NCBI RefSeq assembly: GCF_004343585.1
Contig: NZ_SLYW01000001.1
Span: 434,001-498,000, forward strand
DNA from: Neorhizobium sp. JUb45
GTDB taxonomy: Bacteria > Pseudomonadota > Alphaproteobacteria > Rhizobiales > Rhizobiaceae
DNA length: 64,000 nt
Reading direction: 5' to 3'
Position numbers and translations under genes: made by a program. A model generated the notes under the pieces. It did not search any database. It was given only the letters and a program-made list of their open reading frames with translations, and had not been told where the DNA came from. Below, one piece after another: positions 35,745 through 45,306 of the stretch; position 1 is the first letter of the stretch, and every line of letters begins with the position of its first letter.

Positions 35745-35802
35745 CTTCCGCATCTTTCGCAGGGCTACAGTTCCTGCAATCAAAACAACACGGAGCGGGA
35801 CG

Positions 35803-37224
35803 ATGGATGCAGAAAATACGGTTCAGGATCAATCACATGTCGATACACGGGCGGCTGTTCTTGCCCGCGCCGAACGTTATTTCGACGACGGTGATTTCCT
35901 CGCGGACCTGACCCGTCTCGTCGCCATCCGCAGCGAAAGCCAGGATCCCGCGAAAGCGCCGTATCTGATGGAGTACCTGACCGACGCGATAGAACCGATG
36001 TTGCGCGAGATGGATTTTCAGACGCAGATCTTTGACAATCCGCTGCCCGGCGGTGCGCCGCTTCTGGTTGGCTCGCGCATCGAAGATCCGGCGCTGAAAA
36101 CCGTGCTGATCTATGGTCATGGCGATGTCTGCAATCCGCAGGAAGGTTTTTGGCGCGAGGGGCTGTCGCCGTTCGATATCGTCGTTGAAGGCGACCGCAT
36201 CTATGGGCGCGGCACGGCCGACAACAAGGTGCAGCACCTGATCAACTTTCGTGCCCTCGGCTTTCTCCTCACGGAGCGCGGAAAGCTCGGCTTCAACGTC
36301 AAGGTGATCGTGGAAATGTCGGAGGAGACCGGGTCGGCCGGTCTTCGCGAGTTTTTTCGCGCCAACAAGGATCTGCTGAAATCCGATGTGCTGATCGCCT
36401 CCGATGGTCCCCGCCTGCAGGCTGATACTGCCACCGTGTTCATGGGGTCGCGTGGTGCCATCAATTTCGAACTTGTCGCCGATTTTCGCGAAGGTGCCTA
36501 TCACTCGGGCAATTTTGGCGGGTTGATCTCCGATCCGGCGATCGTTTTGCTGCATGCCATCGCCTCGATCACCGATGCGCGCGGGCAGATCCATGTGCCG
36601 GAATGGCGGCCGACCTCATTGACACCGGACGTGCGTGACGCGCTTTCCGGTCTGCCGATGGGCAGCGATGGCCCGCCGGTGGAGGAAAACTGGGGCGAGG
36701 AGGGTCTGACGCCGGCCGAGCGTGCTTTTGGCTGGAACAGTTTTGCCGTGCTTGCCATGACCAGCGGCGTACCGGACTGCCCGCTCAATGCCATTGCCGG
36801 CGTGGCGCGCGCCACCTGCCAGTTGCGCTTCGTGGTCGGTACCGACGCGGATGAAATTCTGCCGGCCCTTCGGCGCCATCTCGATGCGGCCGGTTTTGAA
36901 CGCGTTGTGATTCGCGCCGTCAACAACGACATCTTTCAGGCTACGCGTGTTTCGCCCGACCACCCCTGGGTCCGGCTTGTCACCGGATCGCTGGAGCGGA
37001 CGGAGGGCAGGCCGCCGCACGTTCTGCCCAATCTTGCCGGCTCGCTGCCCAATGATGCGTTTTCGGAAATCCTCGGCCTGCCGACGGTCTGGGTGCCGCA
37101 CAGTTATGGCGGCTGCTGCCAGCATGCACCCAATGAACATGTGCTCGGATCGCTGTCGAAATCGGCTTTGCGCAACATGGCCGGCATCTTTGCCGATATC
37201 GCCGAGAGTGGCGGGCCTTCCTAG
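35803..37224 (+). CDS. M20 family metallopeptidase
   Basis: A 473-residue dizinc peptidase. The metal site is complete: YGHGDVCNPQ (first His and Asp), YGRGTADNK (bridging Asp), VEMSEETGSAG (catalytic and metal Glu) and the C-terminal NEHVLG histidine. A dimerisation lid domain lies between about 210 and 330. The family hydrolyses dipeptides or N-acyl/amidated amino acids. ATG 35803 is preceded by GGAG. A bidirectional terminator follows. Confidence 0.92.
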   Translation: MDAENTVQDQSHVDTRAAVLARAERYFDDGDFLADLTRLVAIRSESQDPAKAPYLMEYLTDAIEPMLREMDFQTQIFDNPLPGGAPLLVGSRIEDPALKTVLIYGHGDVCNPQEGFWREGLSPFDIVVEGDRIYGRGTADNKVQHLINFRALGFLLTERGKLGFNVKVIVEMSEETGSAGLREFFRANKDLLKSDVLIASDGPRLQADTATVFMGSRGAINFELVADFREGAYHSGNFGGLISDPAIVLLHAIASITDARGQIHVPEWRPTSLTPDVRDALSGLPMGSDGPPVEENWGEEGLTPAERAFGWNSFAVLAMTSGVPDCPLNAIAGVARATCQLRFVVGTDADEILPALRRHLDAAGFERVVIRAVNNDIFQATRVSPDHPWVRLVTGSLERTEGRPPHVLPNLAGSLPNDAFSEILGLPTVWVPHSYGGCCQHAPNEHVLGSLSKSALRNMAGIFADIAESGGPS

Positions 37225-37259
37225 CCGCTGGCGGATTAAGACCCGATTCAGCATAAAAA

Positions 37260-37281
37260 AAAGCGGACCGAGGTCCGCTTT
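37260..37281. terminator. bidirectional intrinsic terminator
   Basis: AAAGCGGACC and GGTCCGCTTT form a perfect 10-bp stem with a GA turn. An A-run on the left serves the minus strand (rcdA), with a weaker T-run on the right for the M20 gene. The two genes are convergent. Confidence 0.88.
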
Positions 37282-37314
37282 GAAAAATTTGTGCTTGGAT
37301 GCGTAGAAAGTAGA

Positions 37315-37824
37315 TCAGCTCGAGAAGGCGGTGCTCAGCAGGTTCAGCTGGGCGCGCACGCCGTTTTCGTTATCGGGCAGCTTGGCTTCGCCCGGACGGT
37401 AGATCTCGCGATCAAGAATGGCGATACGGTTCTGCAGGCGCAGCGAGCGTTCGACCAGATCACGGAAACCTTCCGGAAGATCATTCCAGCCCGGAGCGTT
37501 GCGATCGACGTTGAAGCCGTCGAGGCGAACCTTGCTCTTTTCGGAAATGACCTGATCGCGGCTCATCTCGCCGTTGTTGACCGCACGCTGCAGCAGAAGC
37601 CAGGAGGCCATCTGCATCAGGCGGGTGGTCAGCCGCATGGATTCGGCTGCATAAAGCACCGATGCCATGCGCGGCAGAACCTTGGATGCGGCGCGGCCCG
37701 TGCCATCCAGGTAACCGGCGGTTTCTTCCACCAGCGACATGCCTTCAGAATACAGAGCCTTGAACTGCGACGAAGACGCCGCGCGGCCTGCGAAACTGAC
37801 GGTATTCAATACCTGTTCTGACAT
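37315..37824 (-). CDS. rcdA: RcdA-like (DUF1465) protein
   Basis: A 169-residue helical protein of the DUF1465 family, which includes Caulobacter RcdA, an adaptor that helps ClpXP degrade the cell-cycle regulator CtrA. Recognised segments: FKALYSEGMSLVEETAGYLD, YAAESMRLTTRLMQMASWLL and VERSLRLQNRIAILDREIY. ATG 37824 has AGGATGAA upstream, better than ATG 37833. The assignment to RcdA function is by family only. Confidence 0.88.
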   Translation of the reverse strand: MSEQVLNTVSFAGRAASSSQFKALYSEGMSLVEETAGYLDGTGRAASKVLPRMASVLYAAESMRLTTRLMQMASWLLLQRAVNNGEMSRDQVISEKSKVRLDGFNVDRNAPGWNDLPEGFRDLVERSLRLQNRIAILDREIYRPGEAKLPDNENGVRAQLNLLSTAFSS

Positions 37825-37994
37825 GGGATTCATCCTGCTAACGCATCAACTTGATCAGGCAATGACGAAAGCAGTAAAAAGGTTCCGCTGTCGTCTGTCT
37901 TCCGCATCAAGATGGTACTGATAGCTTAAATCCGCAAGCCAATTCTTAAGGAAGGGTTAATTCCCACAGGATAGGTGCGCAAACCCAAAAAAAA

Positions 37995-38012
37995 GAGCCG
38001 CAAAGGCGGCTC
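37995..38012 (-). terminator. intrinsic terminator for the DUF1192 unit
   Basis: GAGCCGC and GCGGCTC form a 7-bp stem with an AAAG loop; on the minus strand it is followed by eight Ts. It lies 173 bases after the DUF1192 stop. The rest of 37825-38184 is AT-rich and shows no gene; it should contain the rcdA promoter. Confidence 0.82.
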
Positions 38013-38184
38013 TCAAGGTAAAACAGGGAGAAAATCAGACCACTTCACCGGTTGGTAAAAACTGCCTGACACCAGAAGAACTGGATGTGCACAGTAATGA
38101 ATTATAATGCTTAATGTTCGGTTAAAGCCGCAGCATTTGATGTTGTTTTTATCCATTGTTCTGTGATCTGGCAGTCACTCTGCT

Positions 38185-38376
38185 TCAGGATCGGAACAGG
38201 TTTTCCGCAGCTGCCTTGCCGGATGCCTTCGTCGCCTTCTCCGCCTCCAGCCTTGCGATCTCCTCGCGCAGCAAAGTGACCCGCTTGTCGAGTTCATCGA
38301 CCGACAGGGTGGAGAGATCCTGGCCGATTTCATGGGCAACAGGTTTTTTCGGACGGTCGTCGTCAAGAAAGGTCAT
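38185..38376 (-). CDS. DUF1192 family protein
   Basis: A 63-residue protein of the DUF1192 family: DDDRPKKPVAHEIGQDLSTL, then VDELDKRVTLLREEIARLEA, a short coiled coil. ATG 38376 has GGGAGGA upstream, better than the ATG-like start at 38406. It lies 47 bases after the MFS gene on the same strand. Function unknown. Confidence 0.9.
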   Translation of the reverse strand: MTFLDDDRPKKPVAHEIGQDLSTLSVDELDKRVTLLREEIARLEAEKATKASGKAAAENLFRS

Positions 38377-38423
38377 GGTTTCCTCCCGTATTGACCTCGT
38401 CGTCATCTGCGTTCGCCAAACAA

Positions 38424-39719
38424 TCAGGCCGTGGTGCGGCGCTGCTCCTCCGCGCTTTCACCGGTCGCCGTGTCCGTTTCGGTATTGGCGCGCGGATCGA
38501 GCGCCAGACCTTCCGGTGTGCCGAGAAGGGCGCTGCCGGCAGGCGCGGTCGTATAGTTGTCGCGCTCGTCCGCCGGTATGGCTGCGCGGATGCGGCTGCG
38601 GATGATCGCGTAGACGGTAATCAGTATATGCGCGCCGGCGGTGACGGCAAACAGCGCGTGCGGGCCGAGTACCGTCATGACCGAACCGCCCAGTGTCGGG
38701 CCGATGATCGTGCCGATACCGTAAAGCAGCAGCAGGCCGCCGGAAACCTTCACGAAGTCTTCGGGCGCGGCGAAGTCGTTGGCATGGGCGACCGCGATCG
38801 GATAAAGCGCGTTGGCCATGGCGCCATAGACGGCGACGATGATGATGATGGCGGTGACATTGGTCGGCTGCACCAGCAGCATGATCAGAGCGGCAAATGC
38901 GGCGGCGGCCGAAAGGCCAGCCAGAACATAACGGCGGTCCATGCGGTCGGACAGGCGGCCGGCCGGAAACTGAATGATGGCGCCGGCAAAGATGGTGATC
39001 GATACCATGGTGGCGATCGAGGTCTGATCCAGTCCGGCGCGGGCGCCGAACACGGCGCCGAGCGTGCCATAGGCGCCGTTGGCGATGCCGATCAGCAGGA
39101 TGCCGATAAAGGCGATGGGCGAGTGGCTGTAGAGATCGGGCAGATCCAGCCGCACGCGTTTGAGCGGTTGCGGCGAGGCGGCCTTGGACAGCGTGGTCGG
39201 CAGCTGCGCCACGCAGTAAAGAATGCCGCAGAGCATGAACAGAAGCGGCGTCGAGACATCGGCGAACATCACCATCATCTGGCCGCCGACCACGCCGAAC
39301 AGGGTGATGGCGATATAGAAGGAAAAGATCGCGCCGCGGCTCTCATTGGTGGCGCGCTCGTTCAGCCAGCTTTCGATGATCATCGAGGTGCCGGCAGTGC
39401 AGAAGCCGGTAATGGCGCGCAGGGTCAGCCATGCGGTCTGATCGACCATGATGCCGGTCAGCAGCACGTTGAGGCAGATGAGGCCGAGAAAACCGGAAAA
39501 GGCCCGCACATGGCCGATGCGGCGCACCACATTCGGCGCCACGAAACAGCCGATCACAAAACCGGCGGCCCAGGACGTGCCGAGAAAGCCGAGCGCTTCG
39601 TTGGAATAGCCTTCCAGAGAGCCGCGCAGCGGCAGCAGAAGACCTTGCAGGCCATTGCCGAGAAAGAGGAAAAGCGTGCCGGAGAGAAGGGCGAGGACAG
39701 GCAGAAGATTGCGTCTCAT
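38424..39719 (-). CDS. MFS transporter
   Basis: A 431-residue protein with 12 membrane segments and the MFS pattern (GFLGTSWAAGFVIGCFVAPN, RIGHVRAFSGFLGLICLN, PAGRLSDRMDRRYVLAGLS). The loop after segment 2 holds NVVRRIGHVR, a divergent form of the GxxxDRxGRR motif; the copy after segment 8 is GRLSDRMDRR. It resembles the YcaD-like/TAT-type drug efflux group. Substrate unknown. The C-terminal 45 residues are hydrophilic and variable. Confidence 0.9.
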   Translation of the reverse strand: MRRNLLPVLALLSGTLFLFLGNGLQGLLLPLRGSLEGYSNEALGFLGTSWAAGFVIGCFVAPNVVRRIGHVRAFSGFLGLICLNVLLTGIMVDQTAWLTLRAITGFCTAGTSMIIESWLNERATNESRGAIFSFYIAITLFGVVGGQMMVMFADVSTPLLFMLCGILYCVAQLPTTLSKAASPQPLKRVRLDLPDLYSHSPIAFIGILLIGIANGAYGTLGAVFGARAGLDQTSIATMVSITIFAGAIIQFPAGRLSDRMDRRYVLAGLSAAAAFAALIMLLVQPTNVTAIIIIVAVYGAMANALYPIAVAHANDFAAPEDFVKVSGGLLLLYGIGTIIGPTLGGSVMTVLGPHALFAVTAGAHILITVYAIIRSRIRAAIPADERDNYTTAPAGSALLGTPEGLALDPRANTETDTATGESAEEQRRTTA

Positions 39720-39916
39720 GCGTATGTTCGACCGTAATTTCGTGTGTCAGCACGCCCGACCTTGAACGGTGATCGAGCAGCGAATGGAAGGCCGCCGGAC
39801 TATAGGATGAGAGTTATGAAAAAATTCGTTCCGAATCCCGCCGCCTCAGCCTATCTGTGGTCGATCTAAAAAATGTCCAGCCTGTGGCGGACACATAAGA
39901 AACACGCCGGATCCGC

Positions 39917-40078
39917 ATGACAAAGATTATCGGACTGCTGCTGCTGGCCGCCATGGTGGTGCAGGTCATCAAACCGCTCGGCCTTCCGGGGCTGAAGCGC
40001 CGCGCCGATTTCTGGAAACTGGCGGTGCTTGCATTTGTGTTGTGGGCGGTGACGTTGCTGTTGCGGGATTTTACGTAA
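39917..40078 (+). CDS. 53-residue small membrane protein
   Basis: ATG 39917 to TAA 40076-40078 encodes a protein with two hydrophobic helices (IIGLLLLAAMVVQVI and KLAVLAFVLWAVTLLL) joined by a basic loop KPLGLPGLKRRADFW. The codon pattern and amphipathic basic turn look like a real small inner-membrane protein. No family name is assigned. It is divergent from the MFS gene and 162 bases before the TonB receptor. Confidence 0.78.
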   Translation: MTKIIGLLLLAAMVVQVIKPLGLPGLKRRADFWKLAVLAFVLWAVTLLLRDFT

Positions 40079-40240
40079 AGCCACGTCGAGCATTCTGTCG
40101 GCTGCCTAAAATTGTGGCGCTTCCGCCACAATCGATGAGAGAGCTAACCCCTGTACAGAAACGGTAAGGAAACAGGAGTTTCTTGTCGACTTTAGGCTGA
40201 CATAAGGGCCCCAGTTTGATCAGGTGGGGTTTATTTGTTC

Positions 40241-42427
40241 ATGGCACGATCGCTTTCTTTTAAGGTTTTTCTTGGCATTTCCGTTTCTTCTCTCGTCCTT
40301 GTCGCCGCAGCGCGGGCACAGGATCAGCAGGGAACTGTTCTTGAAACGATCGAGGTTCAAGGCACGGCGGGCACATCCGTTCGCGAAAAAAGTGCTGCCG
40401 CAACAGGTCCTGTGAAGGGATACGTCGCGACGCAGAGCACAGCCGGCACCAAAACGACGACGCCGTTGATCGAAACGCCGCAGTCAATTTCCGTGATCAC
40501 CACGCAGCAGCTTGAAGATCGCGGCGTGCAGAATCTGGGCGAAGCGCTGGGCTATACGGCGGGTGTCGTCGCCGCGCCTTTCGGCAATGACACGCGCTAT
40601 TTCAATCCGCTCATGCGTGGCTTTGAAGCGGTAGACAGCATCTACATCAACTCCTTCCGCTTCATCCGCGATTTTGGCGCGCTGTCCTTCGAGCCTTACG
40701 GCCAGGAACGCATCGAAGTCATCAAGGGGCCGGCTTCGGTGCTTTACGGTCAGGGTGAACCGGGCGGTCTAATCAACCTGGTTGCCAAACGCCCGACCTT
40801 CGAAAAGTTCGGCGAGGTCGGCGTGGAGTTCGGCAGCAACAACCGCTACCAGATCAAGCTGGATGCCGGCGATGTGCATGACGACGTCGTTTCCTATCGC
40901 ATCACTGCGCTCGGCCGCCTTGCCGATGGCCAGCAGGATTTCACCAGCGATGACCGCCTGTATCTCGCGCCTTCCATCACCTGGGCACCGGACGAGGATA
41001 CATCGCTGACGCTTCTTGGCTCGCTGCAGCGGGACACCGGTACGTCGCCGCTCGGCCTGCCACAGGCCGGCACGCTGGATTTCAACCCGAACGGTATCAT
41101 TCCGGTCAACCGTTACATCGGCGAGCCCGATTTCAACGACAACAAGAGCCTGCTGGCGACGGTGGGGTATGAGTTCAAGCATCGTTTCAACGAAACCTTC
41201 GAGTTCCGCCAGAACGCGCAGTACCTGTCGTTCGATGCCGATTTCAACAACCTCTACTATTCGTCGCTGGGTGCCGATATGCGCACGGTCAATCGCGGCG
41301 TGAGCGTCCAGTCGGAAAACACCGACAGCTTTGGCATCGACAACCAGATCGAGGCAAAATTCGAAACCGGTGCGCTTGAGCACACGGCGATCTTCGGCCT
41401 TGATTACCGTTATTATACTCAGGACCGGTCATCGCTGTTCGATAGCGTCGGCTCGATCGACGTCTTCAATCCGGTCTACGGCTCGCCATTGAATTACAAT
41501 GTGGCGCTGACTGATTACATGGACCATCGCCTGCAACAGGTCGGCATCTACGCGCAGGATCAGATTGCGGTCGACAGGCTTCGCCTGACATTTGGTCTTC
41601 GTCAGGACTGGTCGGACATCCGGGGTAATGTTTTCGATGGCGGACGAAACACGACGACGATCACGCGAAACAAGGACCACGCGCTGACCGGCCGTGCAGC
41701 AGCACTCTATCTCTTTGATAACGGTCTGGCGCCTTACATCAGCTATTCGACCTCGTTCAACCCGCAGCCCGGTGCCAACACGACAACCGGCGAGTTGCTC
41801 GCTGCTTCTGAAGGCGAGATGATCGAGGCCGGTCTCAAGTTTCAGCCCGAGGGTTGGAACAGCATGTTGACCGCCAGTGTCTATCAGTTGACGAAGACCA
41901 ACATCACCGGCACCGTGCGTGACGCAAGCGGGGCTCGCGTCACGCAGCAGGTCGGCGAGGCGGAATCGCGTGGCTTCGAGCTTGAAGCCACGACCAGCCT
42001 TGCAGAAGGGCTGGATCTGCTTGCGAGCTACACCTACAGCGACAGCCAGATCACCACCGGTGGTTTCGAGTTCGATAGCGTTACCTCTACATCCGTTCTG
42101 ACCACGGGCAACCAGCTGGCGAATATCCCCGAGCATTCGGCAGCGCTTTGGGTGGGTTATACGTTCCCGCAGGATACGGCGCTCGAAGGTCTGAAACTGG
42201 GTGCCGGCGCGCGTTACATTGGCGAGCGTTATGGCAACAACACCAATTCGATCAAGCTGTCGGATACGACCGTCTTCGATGCTTCTGTTTCCTTCGAGAA
42301 GGAAAACATCAAGGCTTCGCTGACCGTGCAGAACCTCGCCGACAAGCGTTATGCCGCAAGCTGCAATTTCGGCTGCTTCTATGGCGAAGGCCGCACGATC
42401 GTCGGTAGCCTGACATACAAGTGGTGA
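40241..42427 (+). CDS. TonB-dependent siderophore receptor
   Basis: A 728-residue outer-membrane receptor of the FhuA/ferrichrome-ferrioxamine class. It has a signal peptide (VFLGISVSSLVLVAAARA), a TonB-box-like ETIEVQG, a plug domain (IETPQSISVITTQQLEDRG, ERIEVIKGPASVLYGQGEPG, GLINLVAKRP) and a barrel ending in TIVGSLTYKW with a C-terminal aromatic residue. A C-x3-C pair (SCNFGCF) near the end is common in the class. It should import a ferric hydroxamate; no transport or synthesis genes are beside it. Iron regulation is likely but I found no clear Irr or RirA box. Confidence 0.93.
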   Translation: MARSLSFKVFLGISVSSLVLVAAARAQDQQGTVLETIEVQGTAGTSVREKSAAATGPVKGYVATQSTAGTKTTTPLIETPQSISVITTQQLEDRGVQNLGEALGYTAGVVAAPFGNDTRYFNPLMRGFEAVDSIYINSFRFIRDFGALSFEPYGQERIEVIKGPASVLYGQGEPGGLINLVAKRPTFEKFGEVGVEFGSNNRYQIKLDAGDVHDDVVSYRITALGRLADGQQDFTSDDRLYLAPSITWAPDEDTSLTLLGSLQRDTGTSPLGLPQAGTLDFNPNGIIPVNRYIGEPDFNDNKSLLATVGYEFKHRFNETFEFRQNAQYLSFDADFNNLYYSSLGADMRTVNRGVSVQSENTDSFGIDNQIEAKFETGALEHTAIFGLDYRYYTQDRSSLFDSVGSIDVFNPVYGSPLNYNVALTDYMDHRLQQVGIYAQDQIAVDRLRLTFGLRQDWSDIRGNVFDGGRNTTTITRNKDHALTGRAAALYLFDNGLAPYISYSTSFNPQPGANTTTGELLAASEGEMIEAGLKFQPEGWNSMLTASVYQLTKTNITGTVRDASGARVTQQVGEAESRGFELEATTSLAEGLDLLASYTYSDSQITTGGFEFDSVTSTSVLTTGNQLANIPEHSAALWVGYTFPQDTALEGLKLGAGARYIGERYGNNTNSIKLSDTTVFDASVSFEKENIKASLTVQNLADKRYAASCNFGCFYGEGRTIVGSLTYKW

Positions 42428-42481
42428 TCGGCTGAAAGCGCGCCGGGCAGGCTGGCGCGCCGCTCTCCCCAAAACACACGA

Positions 42482-42505
42482 AAGCCGCCCGTTGCCGGGC
42501 GGCTT
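42482..42505. terminator. bidirectional intrinsic terminator
   Basis: AAGCCGCCCG pairs with CGGGCGGCTT (offset by one base in the loop TTGC) between the convergent TonB receptor and fba genes. T-runs are short. Confidence 0.75.
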
Positions 42506-42540
42506 CCATGCCATTTTCCTCTCCCGGGAAACTTTTGGGC

Positions 42541-43572
42541 TTACGCTGCCTTTTCGAGGTCGAGCTTCCACGTGCCCTTGGCGGCAAGCGTGTTCATCTC
42601 GGCGCGGTGCTGGAAGGCGCGTTGGCCGGCTGCGACGTTTTCAGACTTGCCGCCCCAGGCCTTCAGTGCCGTTTCCTGCAGCGCGCGGCCGTAGGAATAG
42701 GTCAGAGCCCAAGGCATGTCGTAACCGGCGACCATGGCCGACAGATGCGCAGTCGCCTCTTCGGTGGACTGGCCGCCCGACAGGAAGGCGATGCCCGGCA
42801 CGGCCGACGGCACGGTGGCCTTCAGAACCTTGACGGTCTTTTCGGCCACTTCCTCGACCGACGCCTTGCGGGCATTCTTGCCGTCGATGATCATGTTCGG
42901 CTTGAGGATCATGCCTTCGAGATTGACGCGGGCGTCATAAAGATCGTTGAAGACGATGCGCAGCACGTTTTCGGTCACGGCGGCACAGGTGTCGATCGAG
43001 TGATTGCCCGGCTTGCCGTCCATCAGCACTTCCGGCTCAACGATCGGCACGATGCCGGCTTCCTGGCAGAGAGCCGCGTAACGGGCGAGCGCTTGCGAAT
43101 TGGCCTTGACCGAGCTCAGCGTCGGAAGGTTTTCAGCCGTGTTGATGGCGATGACGCCGCGCCATTTGGCAAAGCGTGCGCCGGCCTTGTAATAGTTTGC
43201 AAGGCGTTCGCGCAGGCCATCAAGACCTTCGGTGATGGTTTCGCCCGGATGCGCGGCCATCGGCTTGGCGCCGATATCGACCTTGATGCCCGGCAGGGAG
43301 CCGGCAGCCTTGATCAGGTCAACGAACGGCGTGCCATCGGCTGCTTTCTGGAACAGCGTTTCTTCGTAAAGGATGACGCCGGAGATGCAGTTCTTCATGG
43401 CCGCATCGGTGCGAAACAGCATTTCGCGGTAATCGCGGCGGCTGGTCTCGGTCGACTCAAGGTTGATCGAGTCAAAACGCTTCTTGATCGTCGATGTGCT
43501 TTCGTCGGCGGCCAGGAGGCCTTTGCCGTTTGCAACCATCTGTACGGCAATGTCTTCGAGGCGTTCGGTCAT
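42541..43572 (-). CDS. fructose-bisphosphate aldolase class I
   Basis: A 343-residue class I (Schiff-base) aldolase. It starts near VANGKGLLAADESTSTIKKR and has VPIVEPEVLMDG and NLEGMILKPNMII (lysine region), with FLSGGQSTEEATAHL. It cleaves fructose 1,6-bisphosphate to triose phosphates in glycolysis and gluconeogenesis. It follows pgk with its own upstream region holding a palindrome at 43655-43682, and a pgk terminator lies between, so it is probably transcribed separately. Confidence 0.95.
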   Translation of the reverse strand: MTERLEDIAVQMVANGKGLLAADESTSTIKKRFDSINLESTETSRRDYREMLFRTDAAMKNCISGVILYEETLFQKAADGTPFVDLIKAAGSLPGIKVDIGAKPMAAHPGETITEGLDGLRERLANYYKAGARFAKWRGVIAINTAENLPTLSSVKANSQALARYAALCQEAGIVPIVEPEVLMDGKPGNHSIDTCAAVTENVLRIVFNDLYDARVNLEGMILKPNMIIDGKNARKASVEEVAEKTVKVLKATVPSAVPGIAFLSGGQSTEEATAHLSAMVAGYDMPWALTYSYGRALQETALKAWGGKSENVAAGQRAFQHRAEMNTLAAKGTWKLDLEKAA

Positions 43573-43654
43573 CTTAGTCTCCCGGGGCTGATAAAAGCTG
43601 ATATTTCGGCCATAACAGAAGAATAGGGCAGGAAAAACAGGGAGCTAATTGTTT

Positions 43655-43682
43655 GAAACGATTAAAATTATTTCAATCGTTT
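43655..43682. promoter_or_regulatory. palindromic operator candidate before fba
   Basis: GAAACGATT (43655-43663) and AATCGTTT (43675-43682) form an 8-bp inverted repeat in an AT-rich region about 83 bases before fba. The AAACGATT...AATCGTTT pattern resembles sites of LacI-family carbon regulators, but the 11-base spacing is unusual. No regulator gene is adjacent. Confidence 0.45.
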
Positions 43683-43718
43683 AAAATATCTAAAATTTTT
43701 GAATGTGCTTGTTAAAAA

Positions 43719-43748
43719 AGGAGAGCAGCCTATTTTAGCCGCTCTCCT
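43719..43748 (-). terminator. intrinsic terminator of pgk
   Basis: AGGAGAGC and GCTCTCCT pair around a 14-base loop 57 bases after the pgk stop; on the minus strand it is followed by TTTTTTAAC. Confidence 0.82.
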
Positions 43749-43805
43749 GCTCGCTATGGCTGCGAACATCCGCCCATCATGATGGCGTTTGCGCCAGTCT
43801 TGGGC

Positions 43806-45005
43806 TCAGGCCTTCTTGAGGACTTCGACGCCGGGTAAGACCTTGCCTTCCATCCATTCCAGGAATGCGCCACCGGCTGTGGACACGTAAGTGAAATCGT
43901 CTGCCACGCCCGCATGGTTCAGGGCGGCCACGGTATCACCGCCACCGGCAACCGATGTCAGTTCGCCGGCCTTGGTGCGGGTTGCCGCGAACTTGGCGGC
44001 CGCGACGGTCGCGGTGTCGAAGGGGGCGATTTCGAAGGCGCCGAGCGGGCCGTTCCAGACCAGCGTCTTGGCCTTGCCGATCCATTCACTGATGGCTTCC
44101 ACCGTCTTCGGGCCGACGTCGAGGGCCATGGCATCGGCCGGGATGGCGTCGATGGCGACCGTTTCATTGGCGGCATGGGCCTTGAACTCGCGGGCGACGA
44201 CGACATCGACCGGCAGCACGATGGCGCAGCCAGCAGATTCGGCTTCCGCCATGATCGCCTTTGCGGTTTCGCCGAGATCATGTTCGCACAGCGACTTGCC
44301 GACATCGATGCCTTTCGCGGCGATGAAGGTGTTGGCCATGCCGCCGCCGATGACGAGGCAATCGACCTTCTTCACGAGGTTCTGCAACAGGTCGATCTTG
44401 GTGGAAACCTTGGCGCCGCCAACGATGGCGACAGTCGGGCGCACCGGCGTTCCGAGGCCGGCCTGCAGCGCTTCAAGCTCGGCCTGCATGGTGCGGCCGG
44501 CATAAGCGGGCAGGTGGCGGGCGAGGCCTTCGGTGGAGGCATGGGCGCGGTGGGCGGCGGAAAACGCGTCGTTGACAAAGATGTCGCCGTTCTTGGCCAG
44601 TTCCTCGGTGAAGAGGGGATCGTTCTTTTCCTCGCCCTTGTGGAAGCGGGTGTTTTCCAGAAGCAGGATATCGCCGTCCTTCATCGAGGAGACGGCGTCT
44701 GCGGCATCCGGGCCGATGCAATCGGCGCCAAACAGGATCTTGTCGCCCAGCACTTCATTGACGGCGGAAACGATCAGCGACAGCGACATGTCGGCAACCG
44801 GCTCACCTTTCGGGCGGCCGAAATGGGCGAGCAGAATGACCTTGGCGCCCTTTTTCGACAGTTCCAGAATGGTCGGCGCGACGCGCTCGATACGGGTCTT
44901 GTCGCTGACCTTGCCGTCTGCCATCGGCACGTTGAGGTCGACGCGCACAAGAACGCGTTTTCCTGCGATGTCGGAGAGGTCGTCGAGAGTCTTGAAGGCC
45001 GCCAT
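43806..45005 (-). CDS. pgk: phosphoglycerate kinase
   Basis: A 399-residue enzyme interconverting 1,3-bisphosphoglycerate and 3-phosphoglycerate with ATP. Motifs are [51 protein letters not shown], and the C-terminal [16 protein letters not shown] 45005 gives the normal N-terminus [15 protein letters not shown] 45074 would add 23 unrelated residues. It is separated from gap and tkt by about 7 kb of unrelated genes. Confidence 0.97.
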   Translation of the reverse strand: MAAFKTLDDLSDIAGKRVLVRVDLNVPMADGKVSDKTRIERVAPTILELSKKGAKVILLAHFGRPKGEPVADMSLSLIVSAVNEVLGDKILFGADCIGPDAADAVSSMKDGDILLLENTRFHKGEEKNDPLFTEELAKNGDIFVNDAFSAAHRAHASTEGLARHLPAYAGRTMQAELEALQAGLGTPVRPTVAIVGGAKVSTKIDLLQNLVKKVDCLVIGGGMANTFIAAKGIDVGKSLCEHDLGETAKAIMAEAESAGCAIVLPVDVVVAREFKAHAANETVAIDAIPADAMALDVGPKTVEAISEWIGKAKTLVWNGPLGAFEIAPFDTATVAAAKFAATRTKAGELTSVAGGGDTVAALNHAGVADDFTYVSTAGGAFLEWMEGKVLPGVEVLKKA

Positions 45006-45306
45006 ATCGTCAATCCATATGTTTACGGGTTGGAATTTCGACGCGGACCATACTATCCTTGGAGACGGACGCAAGGAGCCAGGTCAAGCCGGTGCCAGCT
45101 TCGGCAGCGTAAAATCACGCGCGAGCGCCGACAATCTGCCGTGTATGCGGGATGTGCATTTTTGTCGCACAGGGCCGTTAACGGAATTCCCATGAAACCG
45201 GTGTGTAATGGGGTGGATGGCGCAAGTGCGGGCCGGATCGGAATGGTGCAGCAGTCGCTGTGCAGGACGACGGTTCACAAGGCAAGGCGCGCCAAGCGAG
45301 GTATTA
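45006..45306. other. intergenic region pgk / diguanylate cyclase
   Basis: The 301 bases between divergent pgk and the GGDEF gene should contain both promoters. I see no strong repeat, hairpin or small gene in it. Confidence 0.4.

Noticed and set aside
40079..40240. Irr/RirA iron box before the TonB receptor
   Set aside because: Only a short GAAAC/GTTTC repeat is present; no match to the patterns I know for these regulators.
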